A DNA stretch of 64,000 nucleotides from Paucibacter sp963740455 (GTDB taxonomy: Bacteria > Pseudomonadota > Gammaproteobacteria > Burkholderiales > Burkholderiaceae_C), in NCBI GenBank assembly GCA_963740455.1, contig CAVUEF010000014.1:1-64000 (forward strand), read 5' to 3'. Below, one piece after another: positions 1 to 9,516 of this stretch. A program made the position numbers and the translations under genes. The first letter of the stretch is position 1; each line of letters starts with the position of its first letter. The notes beneath the pieces were generated by a model that had not been told where the DNA came from, searched no databases, and saw only the letters and a program-made list of their open reading frames with translations.

Positions 1-60
1 GCGCGACCGGACCGTGGACGCGGCGCGCTGCGTTCATGGGCCGCGGGCATTCATGACAAG

Positions 61-86
61 ACGCCAGCTATGAAGCCGGCGTTTGT
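61..86 (+). terminator. possible stem-loop terminator of an upstream gene
   Basis: ACGCCAGC and GCCGGCGT form an 8-bp stem with one mismatch around the loop TATGAA, followed by a short T-rich stretch (TTGT). It lies between the window edge and the first gene, so it may end a gene outside the window. I could not assign a coding frame to bases 1-60. The T-tract is weak. Confidence 0.3.
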
Positions 87-194
87 GCGTCTTGCGCGAA
101 CTGCAGGCATTGCATTCCGGCGAACTTGACTGTCCCGACGAGGCAAGTTTCGGTAATACTGTGCGCCACACAAGAACAGATGGAGACGATTTCC

Positions 195-2372
195 ATGCAC
201 CCAGTCCGCGCAGCAGTGAGCGCCTTGTGCGCCGTCATCGGTTTGGCCCAGGGCAGCGCGCAAGCGGCGCCGCCTGTGGCACCAATCAAGCCGGTGTCCG
301 ATACTTATTTCGGCACCACGGTGACCGATCCCTATCGATACATGGAGGACCTCGCGTCGCCTGCGGTCCAGCAATGGGCGAAAGCGCAAAGCGATGAAAC
401 GAGGACGCTGCTTGATGCCATTCCAGGACGCAAGCGCCTGCTGGCGCGGATTGCCGAACTCGAGGCATCGGTTCAAGCGCGCGTCATTGACGTGCGCCGA
501 CTGCCCAATGAGGTCTACTTCTACCAGAAACGCGGCGCGAGCGAAAACCAGTTCAAGCTCTATATGCGCCGGGGCCTGGACGGAGCGGAGGTGTTGCTGG
601 TCGACCCTGAGGCACTCACGAAGTCGACCGGCGTGCCGCACGCGATCAGCTTCTTCCGGCAATCGCCGAGCGGAAAGTACCTGGCCTACGGCATGTCCGA
701 AGGCGGCTCGGAGGAGGCGTCCATCCATGTCATCGAGGTGTCCACCCGCAAGGAGCTGATCGAACCGATAGACCGCGCCCACTACAGCGAAGCGGGCTGG
801 ATGCCCGACGACAGCGGCTTCTTCTACTTCAGGCAGCGCAGCCTGCCCAAGGGCACGCCGGAGACCGAGAAGTACCGTTTCCAGACCGCCTATTTTCATC
901 GCATGAACGGCAAGGGAGCGGACCAGGCGATTGTCTCGGCAGGCGCGTCGAAGAATATCGAGATCACAGCGGAGGAGTTCCCCTTGGTTGAGCCGGTCAT
1001 AGGCACGCCGTATGTGATTGCGATTCCGGGCAACGGCGTGCAAAACGAGATTTCGATCTACATCGCACCGCGCGCTGATGCGCTCAAGCCCAACGTGAAG
1101 TGGCGCAAGCTGTTTGGCCGCGAAGCCGATGTGACGAGTTTCGCGATTCATGGCGACGACCTTTATCTCTTGTCGCACAAGGATGCGTCGCGCTTCAAGA
1201 TTCTCAAGACCAGCGTGACGCACCCCGACCCCGCGCATGCTGAAGTGGTGGTCGCGCCCAGCGGCGAGGTCGTCGTGGCGATGAGCGCCGCCAAGGACGC
1301 GCTGTACGTTCAGGCGCGCGACGGCACCGTCGGCAAACTCTATCGTGTCGCGTACAAGAAGGGTGCCAAACCCGAACCGATGCTGCTGCCGCGCGAAGGC
1401 TCGGTCGAGTTGGGTTCGACCGACGCGAGGCTGCCAGGGCTGCTGATCTCGATAGGCGCGTGGACGCGCGACTTTGGCTATTACGCGCTCGACACCCGGC
1501 GTGGCAAGTTCGTCGACACCGGGCTGCAGGCTGCCGGGCCCTACGGCGCCCCGGAAAACCTCGAGGCGAAAGAGGTGCTCGTCAAGAGCCACGATGGTGT
1601 GCTGGTGCCGATGTCCATCGTCCATCCGAAAAACATCAAGCTTGACGGGAGCAATCCAACGCTGCTCTATGGCTACGGTTCGTATGGCATCACGGACGAC
1701 CCGTTCTATATCCCGCGCTACCTGGCCTGGTACGAACTGGGCGGCGTGCGCGCGACCTGTCACGTCCGAGGCGGCGGCGCTTACGGCGAGGAATGGCATC
1801 TGGCCGGCAAGCAGGCGACCAAGCCCAACACCTGGAAGGACTTCATCGCCTGCGCCGAATACCTGATCCGCGAAGGCTACACATCGACGCCCAAGCTCGC
1901 CATCCAAGGCGGCAGCGCCGGAGGCATTCTGGTGGGCCGCGCGATGACCGAGCGGCCCGACCTGTTTGCCGTGGCCGTGCCCGAAGTGGGTGTGCTCAAC
2001 GCACTGCGCGCCGAGACCTCGGCCAACGGCGTGCCCAACATCCCCGAGTTCGGCAGCGTGAAGGACGAGAGGCAGTTCGCTTCGCTGCTTGAAATGGACG
2101 CCTACCAGCATATCAAGGACGGCGTGAAATATCCGGCGACACTGCTGATCCACGGTATCAACGACCCGCGCGTGCCGCCCTGGATGTCGATGAAGATGGC
2201 GGCCAGATTGCAGGCGGCGAGCGCATCGGGCAAGCCCGTCTTGCTGCGCATCGATTACGCGAGCGGGCACGGCATGGGCAGCACGAAGTCGCAGCGTCAG
2301 GAGCAGTACGCCGACCTGTGGAGCTTCATGCTCTGGCAGTTTGGCGATGCGCGGTTCCAGCCCGAGAAGTGA
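195..2372 (+). CDS. secreted prolyl oligopeptidase family serine peptidase (S9A)
   Basis: Cleaves short peptides, classically after proline. The ATG at 195 is chosen because GGAGA lies 8 bases upstream and the protein then opens with a typical signal peptide (MHPVRAA, hydrophobic core, AQA cleavage site). That gives 725 residues, the usual S9A size. The region around residues 60-400 fits the seven-bladed propeller and the C-terminal part is the alpha/beta hydrolase. The triad is visible: Ser574 in GGSAGG, Asp657 in INDPRVPP and His692 in SGHGMG. The leader implies a periplasmic location. It is convergent with the methyltransferase gene, 43 bp apart. An in-frame ATG at 180 is a weaker alternative start. 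Confidence 0.9.
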   Translation: MHPVRAAVSALCAVIGLAQGSAQAAPPVAPIKPVSDTYFGTTVTDPYRYMEDLASPAVQQWAKAQSDETRTLLDAIPGRKRLLARIAELEASVQARVIDVRRLPNEVYFYQKRGASENQFKLYMRRGLDGAEVLLVDPEALTKSTGVPHAISFFRQSPSGKYLAYGMSEGGSEEASIHVIEVSTRKELIEPIDRAHYSEAGWMPDDSGFFYFRQRSLPKGTPETEKYRFQTAYFHRMNGKGADQAIVSAGASKNIEITAEEFPLVEPVIGTPYVIAIPGNGVQNEISIYIAPRADALKPNVKWRKLFGREADVTSFAIHGDDLYLLSHKDASRFKILKTSVTHPDPAHAEVVVAPSGEVVVAMSAAKDALYVQARDGTVGKLYRVAYKKGAKPEPMLLPREGSVELGSTDARLPGLLISIGAWTRDFGYYALDTRRGKFVDTGLQAAGPYGAPENLEAKEVLVKSHDGVLVPMSIVHPKNIKLDGSNPTLLYGYGSYGITDDPFYIPRYLAWYELGGVRATCHVRGGGAYGEEWHLAGKQATKPNTWKDFIACAEYLIREGYTSTPKLAIQGGSAGGILVGRAMTERPDLFAVAVPEVGVLNALRAETSANGVPNIPEFGSVKDERQFASLLEMDAYQHIKDGVKYPATLLIHGINDPRVPPWMSMKMAARLQAASASGKPVLLRIDYASGHGMGSTKSQRQEQYADLWSFMLWQFGDARFQPEK

Positions 2373-2415
2373 GGTGGGCGCGGCCGGGGCGCCAAAGGGC
2401 ACCAGAGACTTGCGC

Positions 2416-3288
2416 TCAACACTTGCCAGCAGTCAGCAACAGCTCGTTCGGCCCTTCCCAGCCGCCTGCGGTGGCAAATGCGCCGAGGCGTTCCTCCATT
2501 TCGGCCCAGGCCGCCGCTGCGGCAGCCGGGCTCAACCGACCCAGGATCTGCTGGATGGGGCTCGCCGATGTCCGGATAAAGTCGAGGTAGTCGCGAGCCG
2601 AGGCCATCTTGAAGGGGGCATCGATCATGGTCGTGGCGACTTCGGTGAAGCCCGCAGCGCCAAACAGTTCGGCGATCAGGCCGGGCTTGCCCAGGCTGAG
2701 CAGACCGCCCGGCGCAAACGGGTCGCGCGGCAGCAGGCACGCATGCTTGAGCGCTGTCGACATCAGCATCGTGATGCAGGGGTTGCGCTCGGGTCTCGAA
2801 AACACCATCGTGCAGATGCCCGCGCCCGGCTTGAGCGCACGGCGCATCTCGCGCAATCCCTGGAGCGGGTCGGGAAAGAACATCAGACCGAGCCGACACA
2901 CCGCAGCGTCGAAGCTCGCCGACTCGACCGGCAGATGCTCGCCGTCGGCAGCGCGGGTTTGTATCTGGTCGAAGCCGGCACGGCGCGCGTTCGCTTGCGC
3001 CAACGCCAGAATCGCGGGCGACAAATCGGTCGCAAGCACGTAGCCCTCGGGTCCGACACGCCGCGCGATGTCGAGCGTCTGGTCGCCCGCGCCTGCGGCC
3101 ACGTCGAGCACGCGCATTCCCCGTCGCACCCCCGACATTTCGAGCATGGCCTCGGTCGCCGGGCCGAGCCAGGCGCGAATCTGTGCCGCATGCGCGTCCC
3201 ATCCGGTTGCTGCCTGGTCCCATTGGTTGCGCATGGCCGACTTGAAACCCTCGGCGTCAAGGGTGTTGGTCTTGGTGGTGGTCGTCAT
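2416..3288 (-). CDS. class I SAM-dependent methyltransferase
   Basis: A UbiE-like Rossmann methyltransferase of 290 residues. The SAM-binding motif I is LDVAAGAGDQTLDIA, followed by the acidic post-I segment LATDLSPA and the motif around AAVCRLGLMFFPDPLQGLRE. The substrate cannot be inferred. The ATG at 3288 has AGGA 7 bases upstream; an in-frame TTG at 3294 is less likely. The start lies 2 bases past the stop of a small upstream gene on the same strand, so translation is probably coupled. A LysR-type regulator is divergent and could control the pair. Confidence 0.8.
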   Translation of the reverse strand: MTTTTKTNTLDAEGFKSAMRNQWDQAATGWDAHAAQIRAWLGPATEAMLEMSGVRRGMRVLDVAAGAGDQTLDIARRVGPEGYVLATDLSPAILALAQANARRAGFDQIQTRAADGEHLPVESASFDAAVCRLGLMFFPDPLQGLREMRRALKPGAGICTMVFSRPERNPCITMLMSTALKHACLLPRDPFAPGGLLSLGKPGLIAELFGAAGFTEVATTMIDAPFKMASARDYLDFIRTSASPIQQILGRLSPAAAAAAWAEMEERLGAFATAGGWEGPNELLLTAGKC

Positions 3289-3290
3289 GG

Positions 3291-3473
3291 TCAATTCCTG
3301 GCGTCGGGCCGCGTCGGTTCGCCCGTCAACTCAAGCAGGATCACAGGGGGCGGTGTGCTGCCCCTGTTCGCGCCGTCCGAACAGATCAGGTCGCCGTCGT
3401 TCGGCACGGCGTCTTGCGCGCTCGCGCCCAGGGCGGCGAGCAACAGCTCAGGCAGGGTCAGTCGTCGAATCAT
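3291..3473 (-). CDS. small putative secreted protein, translationally coupled to the methyltransferase
   Basis: I do not recognise this 60-residue product. It begins MIRRLTLPELLLAALGASA, which looks like a short signal sequence, and continues with a polar, proline-rich tail containing one Cys (LICSDG). GGAG lies 8 bases before the ATG at 3473. Its stop codon overlaps the ribosome-binding region of the methyltransferase gene (stop at 3291, next ATG at 3288). A clean start, a leader-like N-terminus and tight spacing argue that it is real, but the length is small and no homology can be tested here. Confidence 0.5.
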   Translation of the reverse strand: MIRRLTLPELLLAALGASAQDAVPNDGDLICSDGANRGSTPPPVILLELTGEPTRPDARN

Positions 3474-3631
3474 GATGGCATCTCCAAAGGGTTGCGTGCG
3501 TGCGCGGCTGGCGATCGGGGGGCTGGCGCACAATCAAGTCAATTGATCGCTGCCTACAGCCTAGGCGTGATACCGGCGCAGCGGAAGCCGCAGAATTGCA
3601 TCGCGGGGCCGCACAACTGCACAGCTCGCTC

Positions 3632-4525
3632 ATGTTCGATTGGAACGACCTCAAATATCTGCTCGCCGTGGCGCGCCACGAAAGCATGCTCGCCGCCGGC
3701 CGTGCCTTGGGGGTCAACCAGTCGACCGTGCAGCGCCGCCTTGCCGAACTCGAACGACGCATCGGCCAGCCGCTCGTCGAGCGCTACGCCAGCGGCTACC
3801 GGCTCACCGAAATCGGCGAGGCCCTGCTGCCCGACGCCGAGCGGGTCGCGCATGCGGTGGCGGCGCTTGAGCAACATGTCGAGGCGGCGCGGCGCGACGT
3901 GGTGGGAACCATCCGCCTCACCTGCCCCGAGCCGCTGGTGTACCGCATCACGCAGGCCGCCATCCTCGATCGCTTTCACGCCCGCTATCCGGGGCTGCGC
4001 GTCGAGTTCGTGATGAGCGACAAATACCTTGACCTCGCGAAGGGCGACGCCGACGTCGCGCTGCGCTCGGGCGACACCGAGGACAACGAGCTTGTCGGGC
4101 GCAAGATCGCCGACTCGCTGTGGGCCATGTATGCCAGCCGAAGCTATATCGCGCAGCATGGCCAGCCCGACTCCATCGAAGCGCTCGAGCAGCACCAGTT
4201 GATCGGATTCGACGACACGATGACCAGGCATCGCGCGGCTCAATGGTTGGCGCTCGTTGCGCCGAACGGCCGGATGGTCGCGCGCAACAACAGCGTGCTG
4301 GGACTGTTGTATTCCGCAAAGGCGGGTTTGGGCGTCGCGCCGCTGCCTACCGCAATTGCCGACGCCGAGCCCGAACTGGTTCAGGTGCTCGGTCCGATAC
4401 CGGAGCTGACGCGGATCTGGCGCATCCTCACCACCCAAACGCTGCGCCGCACGCCTCGCGTGGCGGTTTTCTTCGACTTCATGGTCGACGAGGCCGAGGC
4501 ACTGCGGCCGGTACTCACCGGCTAG
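3632..4525 (+). CDS. LysR-family transcriptional regulator
   Basis: A 297-residue LysR-type regulator. The N-terminal helix-turn-helix (MFDWNDLKYLLAVARHES, LGVNQSTVQRRLAELERRIG) is followed by an effector domain with EFVMSDKYLDLAKGDADVALR and a late GLGVAPLP motif. The ATG at 3632 is taken because it begins the conserved HTH; upstream in-frame codons encode no conserved sequence. It is divergent from the small protein/methyltransferase pair across about 158 bp, the normal LysR arrangement, so those genes are candidate targets. The ligand is unknown. Confidence 0.85.
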   Translation: MFDWNDLKYLLAVARHESMLAAGRALGVNQSTVQRRLAELERRIGQPLVERYASGYRLTEIGEALLPDAERVAHAVAALEQHVEAARRDVVGTIRLTCPEPLVYRITQAAILDRFHARYPGLRVEFVMSDKYLDLAKGDADVALRSGDTEDNELVGRKIADSLWAMYASRSYIAQHGQPDSIEALEQHQLIGFDDTMTRHRAAQWLALVAPNGRMVARNNSVLGLLYSAKAGLGVAPLPTAIADAEPELVQVLGPIPELTRIWRILTTQTLRRTPRVAVFFDFMVDEAEALRPVLTG

Positions 4526-4621
4526 CCCGTGCGGAACAGACGAGCTGTGTCCTGTGCAAAGACCGGCTGCGTGCGAACACCGTTGCCGCCCGGCAGCGCC
4601 CTTGCTGCGGCATGATGTCTG

Positions 4622-5458
4622 ATGCGCTCCGTTGCCGATGCACTGCTCACCGACCTGGCACGCAGCTTGGGAGGCGCTTCGCGGCCGCGTGTGCGCGCGC
4701 TGCACCTGCCCCCGGTGCCGTGGAACGGCAGCAAGGACGGCGAGTTCGGCGCAATCGAGCTGGACGACGGGTCGCTTGGCCTGAGTTATGTGCTGCTCGA
4801 CGACAGCCTCGCCACGCTGGCGGGTGGCCATGCCACTCAAGCGCTGATAGGCGCCGATGCCTTGGAAGTCGCCCGGTGGTGGCGCGACGGCGAGGGCGCC
4901 GCACGCACGCTGGGCTTCGCGGCGGTGAATGCCCTGAGCCGCCATCTGTTCGACCGCATGGGCTTCGTGCCGCCTGCCGCAAGCGACTCGATCGCCGGTC
5001 TCGACCCGCAGCCCGGCGAGCACATCGGCATGGTCGGCTTCTTTCCGCCGCTGCTCAGACAAGTCACCGCCAGCGGTGCTCGGTTGACGGTGCTGGAATT
5101 GCGCGCCGACCTGGCCGGCGAACACGCCGGCTTCACCGTGACGACCGACCCGACTGCCCTGCAAAGCTGCGACAAGGTGCTCTCGACCAGCACCGTGCTG
5201 CTCAACCATACGCTGGACAGCGTGTTGGCCAACTGCGGATCAGCGCGCCGCATAGCGCTGATCGGCCCGGGCGCCGGGTGCCTGCCAAGCGAGTTGTTCA
5301 AACGCGGCATCACGACCCTGGCGGGCAGCTGGATCATCGATGCCGCAGGCTTCAAGCAAGCGCTGCGGCACGGTGCACCCTGGACAGCGCATGCCCGCAA
5401 GTTCGCGCTGCACGCCGCCGATTGGACGTCCGCGTCAGCCTCGATAGAGCCGCCGTAG
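4622..5458 (+). CDS. DUF4213/DUF364 protein (putative heavy-metal chelation domain)
   Basis: A 278-residue protein. The first third (PRVRALHLPPVPWNGSKDG, LDDGSLGLSYVLLDD) fits DUF4213. The C-terminal part fits the Rossmann-like DUF364 domain, with the signature GPGAGCLPSELFKRG and TLAGSWIID. Family members are often found near metal or cofactor genes and are labelled putative heavy-metal chelation, but the biochemical role is not established. It stands alone here, convergent with putR 8 bp away, so the neighbourhood does not clarify its function. Confidence 0.7.
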   Translation: MRSVADALLTDLARSLGGASRPRVRALHLPPVPWNGSKDGEFGAIELDDGSLGLSYVLLDDSLATLAGGHATQALIGADALEVARWWRDGEGAARTLGFAAVNALSRHLFDRMGFVPPAASDSIAGLDPQPGEHIGMVGFFPPLLRQVTASGARLTVLELRADLAGEHAGFTVTTDPTALQSCDKVLSTSTVLLNHTLDSVLANCGSARRIALIGPGAGCLPSELFKRGITTLAGSWIIDAAGFKQALRHGAPWTAHARKFALHAADWTSASASIEPP

Positions 5459-5466
5459 CGGCCCAT

Positions 5467-5982
5467 TCACAGTGCCAGCGCGCTGGTGTTCTTCACCTCT
5501 TCCATGACGGCATAGGTGCGCGTCTCGCGCACGCCGGGCAGGCTCCAGATCACCGAGGCGAGCAGCGCGCGGTAGGCCGGCATGTCGGCCACGCGGGTCT
5601 TGATCAGGTAGTCGAAGCCGCCGGCCACCAGATGGCATTCGAGGATTTCAGGGCGCACCTGCACCGCGGCCTTGAAGTTGTCCATCACGTCGGGCGCGGT
5701 CCGGTCGAGCAGCACCTCGATGAAGACCATCATGCCGGCGCCGAGTTTGGCGGGGTTGAGCTTGGCCTCGTAACCGAGGATGTAGCCCTCGCGCGTCAGC
5801 CGTTTGACGCGCTCGAGTACGGCGGTCGGCGACAGGTGCACCGCCTCGGCCAGCTTGAGGTTGGAAATGCGCCCGTCCGATTGCAGCGCGCGCAGCAGGC
5901 GCAGGTCGATGCGATCGATGTCACGCTCGGCGGTGAAGCCGTCGTCGGCCAGGTCCTGCGCCTTCTGCTTTTTGCTTGGCAT
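5467..5982 (-). CDS. putR: Lrp/AsnC-family regulator, probable proline-responsive activator of putA
   Basis: A 171-residue Lrp-type regulator. The N-terminal winged helix reads DRIDLRLLRALQSDGRISNLKLAEAVHLSPTAV in successive segments, and the C-terminal RAM domain contains VRPEILECHLVAGGFDYLIK. The ATG at 5982 is chosen because upstream in-frame sequence is not conserved-looking. It is divergent from putA, the arrangement known for PutR in other proteobacteria, where it activates putA in response to proline. This fits because the PutA here lacks its own DNA-binding domain. The naming rests on family plus context. Confidence 0.8.
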   Translation of the reverse strand: MPSKKQKAQDLADDGFTAERDIDRIDLRLLRALQSDGRISNLKLAEAVHLSPTAVLERVKRLTREGYILGYEAKLNPAKLGAGMMVFIEVLLDRTAPDVMDNFKAAVQVRPEILECHLVAGGFDYLIKTRVADMPAYRALLASVIWSLPGVRETRTYAVMEEVKNTSALAL

Positions 5983-6076
5983 GCGAGATATTGTTCCGCA
6001 GATTGTTGGTAAAGCCGAATTTAATCCACTGATGGACCGCATATTCTACGGAATCTCACCACTTGATACCGGCCCT
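5983..6076. promoter_or_regulatory. putR/putA divergent promoter region
   Basis: This 94-bp AT-richer interval separates the divergent putR and putA starts and must contain both promoters. It includes ATATTGTTCC, GAATTTAATCC and the small palindrome ATTCTACGGAAT at 6043-6054, any of which could be part of an Lrp-type site. I cannot assign the operator from sequence alone. Confidence 0.4.
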
Positions 6077-9000
6077 ATGAACAGCTTCGTACTTCCTCCC
6101 GAACGCGCACGCCTGCCACATCCCTACGGGGACGAAGCCGCTGTCGTGCAGGCGCTGGCTGGCCAGTTGGGCGCGGGGCTCGACTGGTCTGCCGTCATCA
6201 AGCAGGCGCGCCCCTGGGTGCAGGCAGTTCGCACCCATCCGGCACCGTTCTGGGCGATGGAGTCGCTGCTGCGCGAATACCCGATCAGCAGCGCCGAAGG
6301 GCTGGCCTTGATGCGTTTGGCCGAGGCGCTGCTGCGCGTGCCCGATGCGCCCACCGCGATTGCGCTGACGGCCGATCAACTGGGCCGCGCGCAGTTCGAT
6401 GGCAGAGGCTCGAAGAAGGATGGAGCCCCTTCCCCATCCAGTGAGGGACCCCACAAGCTGCTGGCCAGTCTGTCGGCGTCGGCGATTTCGCTGTCGAAGA
6501 AGTTCCTGCCGGATGCCGAAGGCGACGCGGGTTTGCTCAAGCGCCTGGGCGCGCAGACCGTGGTGGCCGCGACGGTGCGCGCGATCCAGTTGCTGGGCCG
6601 CCAGTTCGTGCTGGGCCGCAATATCCAGGAGGCGATGAACGAGGCGGACGATCAGCGCCGCCAGAGCAAGCAACTTCTCTTCAGTTACGACATGCTGGGC
6701 GAAGGTGCGCGCACCGAGCGCGATGCGCAGCGCTATCAAGCGTCCTATGTGGCAGCGATCCAGGCGATCGCGGGCGGCAGGGTCGCCGAATCGCCCGAAG
6801 CGGCCGACGGCATCTCGATCAAGCTCAGCGCCTTGTTCCCGCGCTATGAAGCCTTGCAGCGCGAGCGCGTGTTCGCCGAACTGCTGCCGCGCGTCTGGCA
6901 GTTGATCGAGCTCGCCGCCCAAGCCAATATCAACCTGACCATGGACTCGGAAGAAGTCGAGCGCCTGGAGTTGTCGCTCGAAGTGCTGGATGCCTTGGCC
7001 GGGCGCATCGCCGCGACCTATCCGCAATGGCGCGGCTTCGGCCTGGCGATCCAGTCCTACCAGACGCGCGCACTCAGCGCGGTCGACGAGGTGGTGGCAA
7101 TAGCGCGCCGACATGGCTTGCGCTTCATGGTGCGGCTGGTGAAGGGCGCTTACTGGGACGGCGAGATCAAGCGCGCACAAGAGCTGGGACTTCCCGGCTA
7201 TCCGGTGTTCACGCACAAGCAGCACACCGATGTCGCCTATCTGGCCTGCGCGCGCGCGCTGCTCGCGAGTGCCGATGCGATCTACCCGCAATTTGCCAGC
7301 CACAACGCGGGCACGATTGCCGCCATCGTGCAGATGGCCGGCAAGACTGGTGCGTTGTTCGAGATGCAGCGTCTGCACGGCATGAGCGAAGGCATCTACC
7401 GCGAAGTGCTCCAGAGCGATGGCGCACCGCCGCTGCGCGTTTACGCGCCGGTCGGCGAGCACCGCGACCTGCTCGCCTACCTGGTGCGCCGACTGCTGGA
7501 AAACGGCGCCAATTCGTCGTTCGTGCATCAGCTCGCCGATGCCTCGGTGGCGCCCGAAACACTGCTCGCCTCGCCGCTGTCCGATCTGCAAATGCTGGCG
7601 TCCCAGCCGCTTCCCGTCGACTTGTTCAAAGACGCCAAGGGCCAGGGCCGCAACAACTCGATCGGTCTTGATCTGACCGTGCTGGCGATGCGCGCGCCGC
7701 TCGAGCAAGCGCTGCGCGATATCAATCTCAAGAGCGTGCCCGTGGCCAGCCTGAGTGAGGTGAGCGCGGCCATGGCGCGACTGGCGCGCGGCTTTGATGC
7801 ATGGAATGACCGCCCGGTGGCGCAACGCGCGGGCGTGCTGCGCTGCGCCGCCGACGCGCTCGAAGCGCGCCTGCCCGAGTTCTGTGCGCTGTTGGTGAAA
7901 GAGGCGCACAAGACGCTGGGCGACTGCGTGGCCGAGGTACGCGAGGCGGTCGACTTCTGCCGCTATTACGCCGAGCAGGCCGAGCTCAAGCTCGCACCGC
8001 AGACCCTGCCCGGCCCGACCGGCGAAAGCAACGAGCTGCGCATGCACGGGCGTGGCGTGTTCGTCTGCATCAGCCCGTGGAATTTTCCGCTCGCCATTTT
8101 TGCCGGCCAGGTGGTGGCGGCACTTGTCGCCGGCAATGCGGTGGCCGCCAAGCCAGCCGAACAAACGCCCCTCGTGGCGCAGCGCTTTGTCGAGCTGCTG
8201 TTTGAAGCGGGCGTGCCACAAGACGTTTGCGCGCTTCTGCATGGCGCGGGCGAGACCGTCGGTGCCTCGCTGGTGGCCGATCCGCATTGCGCCGGCGTGT
8301 GCTTCACCGGCTCGACGGCTGTCGCCAAAATAATCAACCGCAGCCTGGCCGCCAGGGACGGCGCCATCGTGCCCTTGATTGCAGAAACCGGCGGCATCAA
8401 CGCGATGCTGGTCGACAGCACGGCGCTGCCCGAACAAGTCGTCGATGCCGTCGTGCAAAGCGCTTTCCGCTCGGCTGGGCAACGCTGCAGCGCGCTGCGC
8501 CTGCTGTGCGTGCACGCCTCGATTGCCGACGGCGTGATTGAAATGATCCGCGGCGCGTTGCTTGAGTTGAACGTGAACGATCCAGCCCGGCTCGACACCG
8601 ACGTGGGCCCGCTCATCGACGCCGAGGCTTTCGAAAACATCAGCCAGCAGGTGGCGCGGCTGAAGCGCGAGGCCAAGCTGATTGGCGAGACTCCAATAAG
8701 CGAAGCAGGCGTCGTGGTGCCAGGTCTTGTCGCCCCGGTCGCGTTCGAGATCACCGGCATCGACCAGATCCAGCAGGAAATCTTCGGCCCGGTGCTGCAT
8801 GTGCTGCGCTGGGACGGCGCGCCCGAGGCCGTGATCGCGCAAATCAATGCGCTGGGCTATGGCCTGACATTGGGATTGCAAACGCGCATCGACTCGCGCG
8901 CCGTGCGGCTGGCAGCGCGCGCGCGCATCGGCAATGTCTACGTCAACCGCAACATCATCGGTGCCGTGGTCGGCGTCCAACCCTTCGGCGGCGAAGGCCT

Positions 9001-9133
9001 GTCAGGTACCGGCCCCAAGGCGGGCGGTCCGCACTATCTGCTGCGTTTCTGCGCCGAGCAGACGCTGACCATCAACACGACTGCGGCGGGCGGCAATGTG
9101 GAGTTGCTCGCGCATGGGAGCGGCCATTCATGA
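6077..9133 (+). CDS. putA: bifunctional proline dehydrogenase / L-glutamate gamma-semialdehyde dehydrogenase
   Basis: Oxidises proline to glutamate: FAD-dependent PRODH, then NAD-dependent P5C dehydrogenase. With the ATG at 6077 it has 1018 residues, the short PutA type without the N-terminal ribbon-helix-helix repressor domain; an in-frame ATG at 6032 is an alternative. The PRODH part covers roughly residues 90-500 (DSEEVERLELSLEVL, YQTRALSAVDEV, RLVKGAYWDGEI). The aldehyde dehydrogenase part covers roughly 520-1010, with SPWNFPLA, Glu770 in IAETGG and catalytic Cys804 in GQRCSA. A Ser/Gly/Lys-rich linker lies near residue 110. The last 470 bp recur, partly decayed, at 10791-11252 and 14608-14806. 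Confidence 0.95.
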   Translation: MNSFVLPPERARLPHPYGDEAAVVQALAGQLGAGLDWSAVIKQARPWVQAVRTHPAPFWAMESLLREYPISSAEGLALMRLAEALLRVPDAPTAIALTADQLGRAQFDGRGSKKDGAPSPSSEGPHKLLASLSASAISLSKKFLPDAEGDAGLLKRLGAQTVVAATVRAIQLLGRQFVLGRNIQEAMNEADDQRRQSKQLLFSYDMLGEGARTERDAQRYQASYVAAIQAIAGGRVAESPEAADGISIKLSALFPRYEALQRERVFAELLPRVWQLIELAAQANINLTMDSEEVERLELSLEVLDALAGRIAATYPQWRGFGLAIQSYQTRALSAVDEVVAIARRHGLRFMVRLVKGAYWDGEIKRAQELGLPGYPVFTHKQHTDVAYLACARALLASADAIYPQFASHNAGTIAAIVQMAGKTGALFEMQRLHGMSEGIYREVLQSDGAPPLRVYAPVGEHRDLLAYLVRRLLENGANSSFVHQLADASVAPETLLASPLSDLQMLASQPLPVDLFKDAKGQGRNNSIGLDLTVLAMRAPLEQALRDINLKSVPVASLSEVSAAMARLARGFDAWNDRPVAQRAGVLRCAADALEARLPEFCALLVKEAHKTLGDCVAEVREAVDFCRYYAEQAELKLAPQTLPGPTGESNELRMHGRGVFVCISPWNFPLAIFAGQVVAALVAGNAVAAKPAEQTPLVAQRFVELLFEAGVPQDVCALLHGAGETVGASLVADPHCAGVCFTGSTAVAKIINRSLAARDGAIVPLIAETGGINAMLVDSTALPEQVVDAVVQSAFRSAGQRCSALRLLCVHASIADGVIEMIRGALLELNVNDPARLDTDVGPLIDAEAFENISQQVARLKREAKLIGETPISEAGVVVPGLVAPVAFEITGIDQIQQEIFGPVLHVLRWDGAPEAVIAQINALGYGLTLGLQTRIDSRAVRLAARARIGNVYVNRNIIGAVVGVQPFGGEGLSGTGPKAGGPHYLLRFCAEQTLTINTTAAGGNVELLAHGSGHS

Positions 9134-9516
9134 CAGGTGGTCCTGGGCGATGGTCGAGGAGGTGCTTGAAGACTGAATGTCGCGGTGCGGTAAGCGGCAA
9201 TCTGTCATTGCATTGCCTTGCCTGACCGGTTCAGATTGGCCACTGAAGCACGGGTGGCGCAGGCCGATGACGCGTCGCCAAGCGCGGCGTCACGCCGTGC
9301 ACAAGGTCGACAACCGCACACCGCATGCAAAGCGGGCCGAGATATTCACTGACCATGCATAGGGGACGATTGTTCGACCCCCTAATACAAAGGCTGGGAA
9401 CAACCCTCGAGTTCCGGTTCCCGGATGGAAAGCATGGTTGTACGCGGGTGCGCTCCGAGTTAGATTTCGGCCGTCGGCGAGTACAAGGTCCGATGGCCCA
9501 CGCAAAGGAGAACACG
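9134..9516 (+). other. 383-bp intergenic region between putA and the PEP-CTERM gene
   Basis: I find no convincing gene, RNA or repeat here. It should contain the promoter of the PEP-CTERM gene. The only clear element is AAGGAG at 9505-9510, six bases before the ATG at 9517. None of it resembles the region upstream of proC, so it probably arrived with the cargo. Confidence 0.5.

Noticed and set aside
51..2402. 783-codon open frame on the minus strand opposite the prolyl oligopeptidase
   Set aside because: It is His/Arg/Ala-rich with no domain, and the plus-strand frame has a signal peptide and catalytic triad. High GC leaves long antisense frames open.
6403..6453. Dispersed repeat inside putA similar to those in oxyR and queA
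   Set aside because: The Ser/Gly/Lys-rich linker DNA lacks the CCCCCG-N-GGGG core and GGGGCGGCCCGGCG end, so it is probably ordinary linker variation.
6056..8980. 974-codon minus-strand frame opposite putA, and similar frames opposite pckG (49170-51011) and cysI (37950-39533)
   Set aside because: All are low-complexity Arg/His/Gln/Ala-rich shadows of certain genes in the opposite strand.
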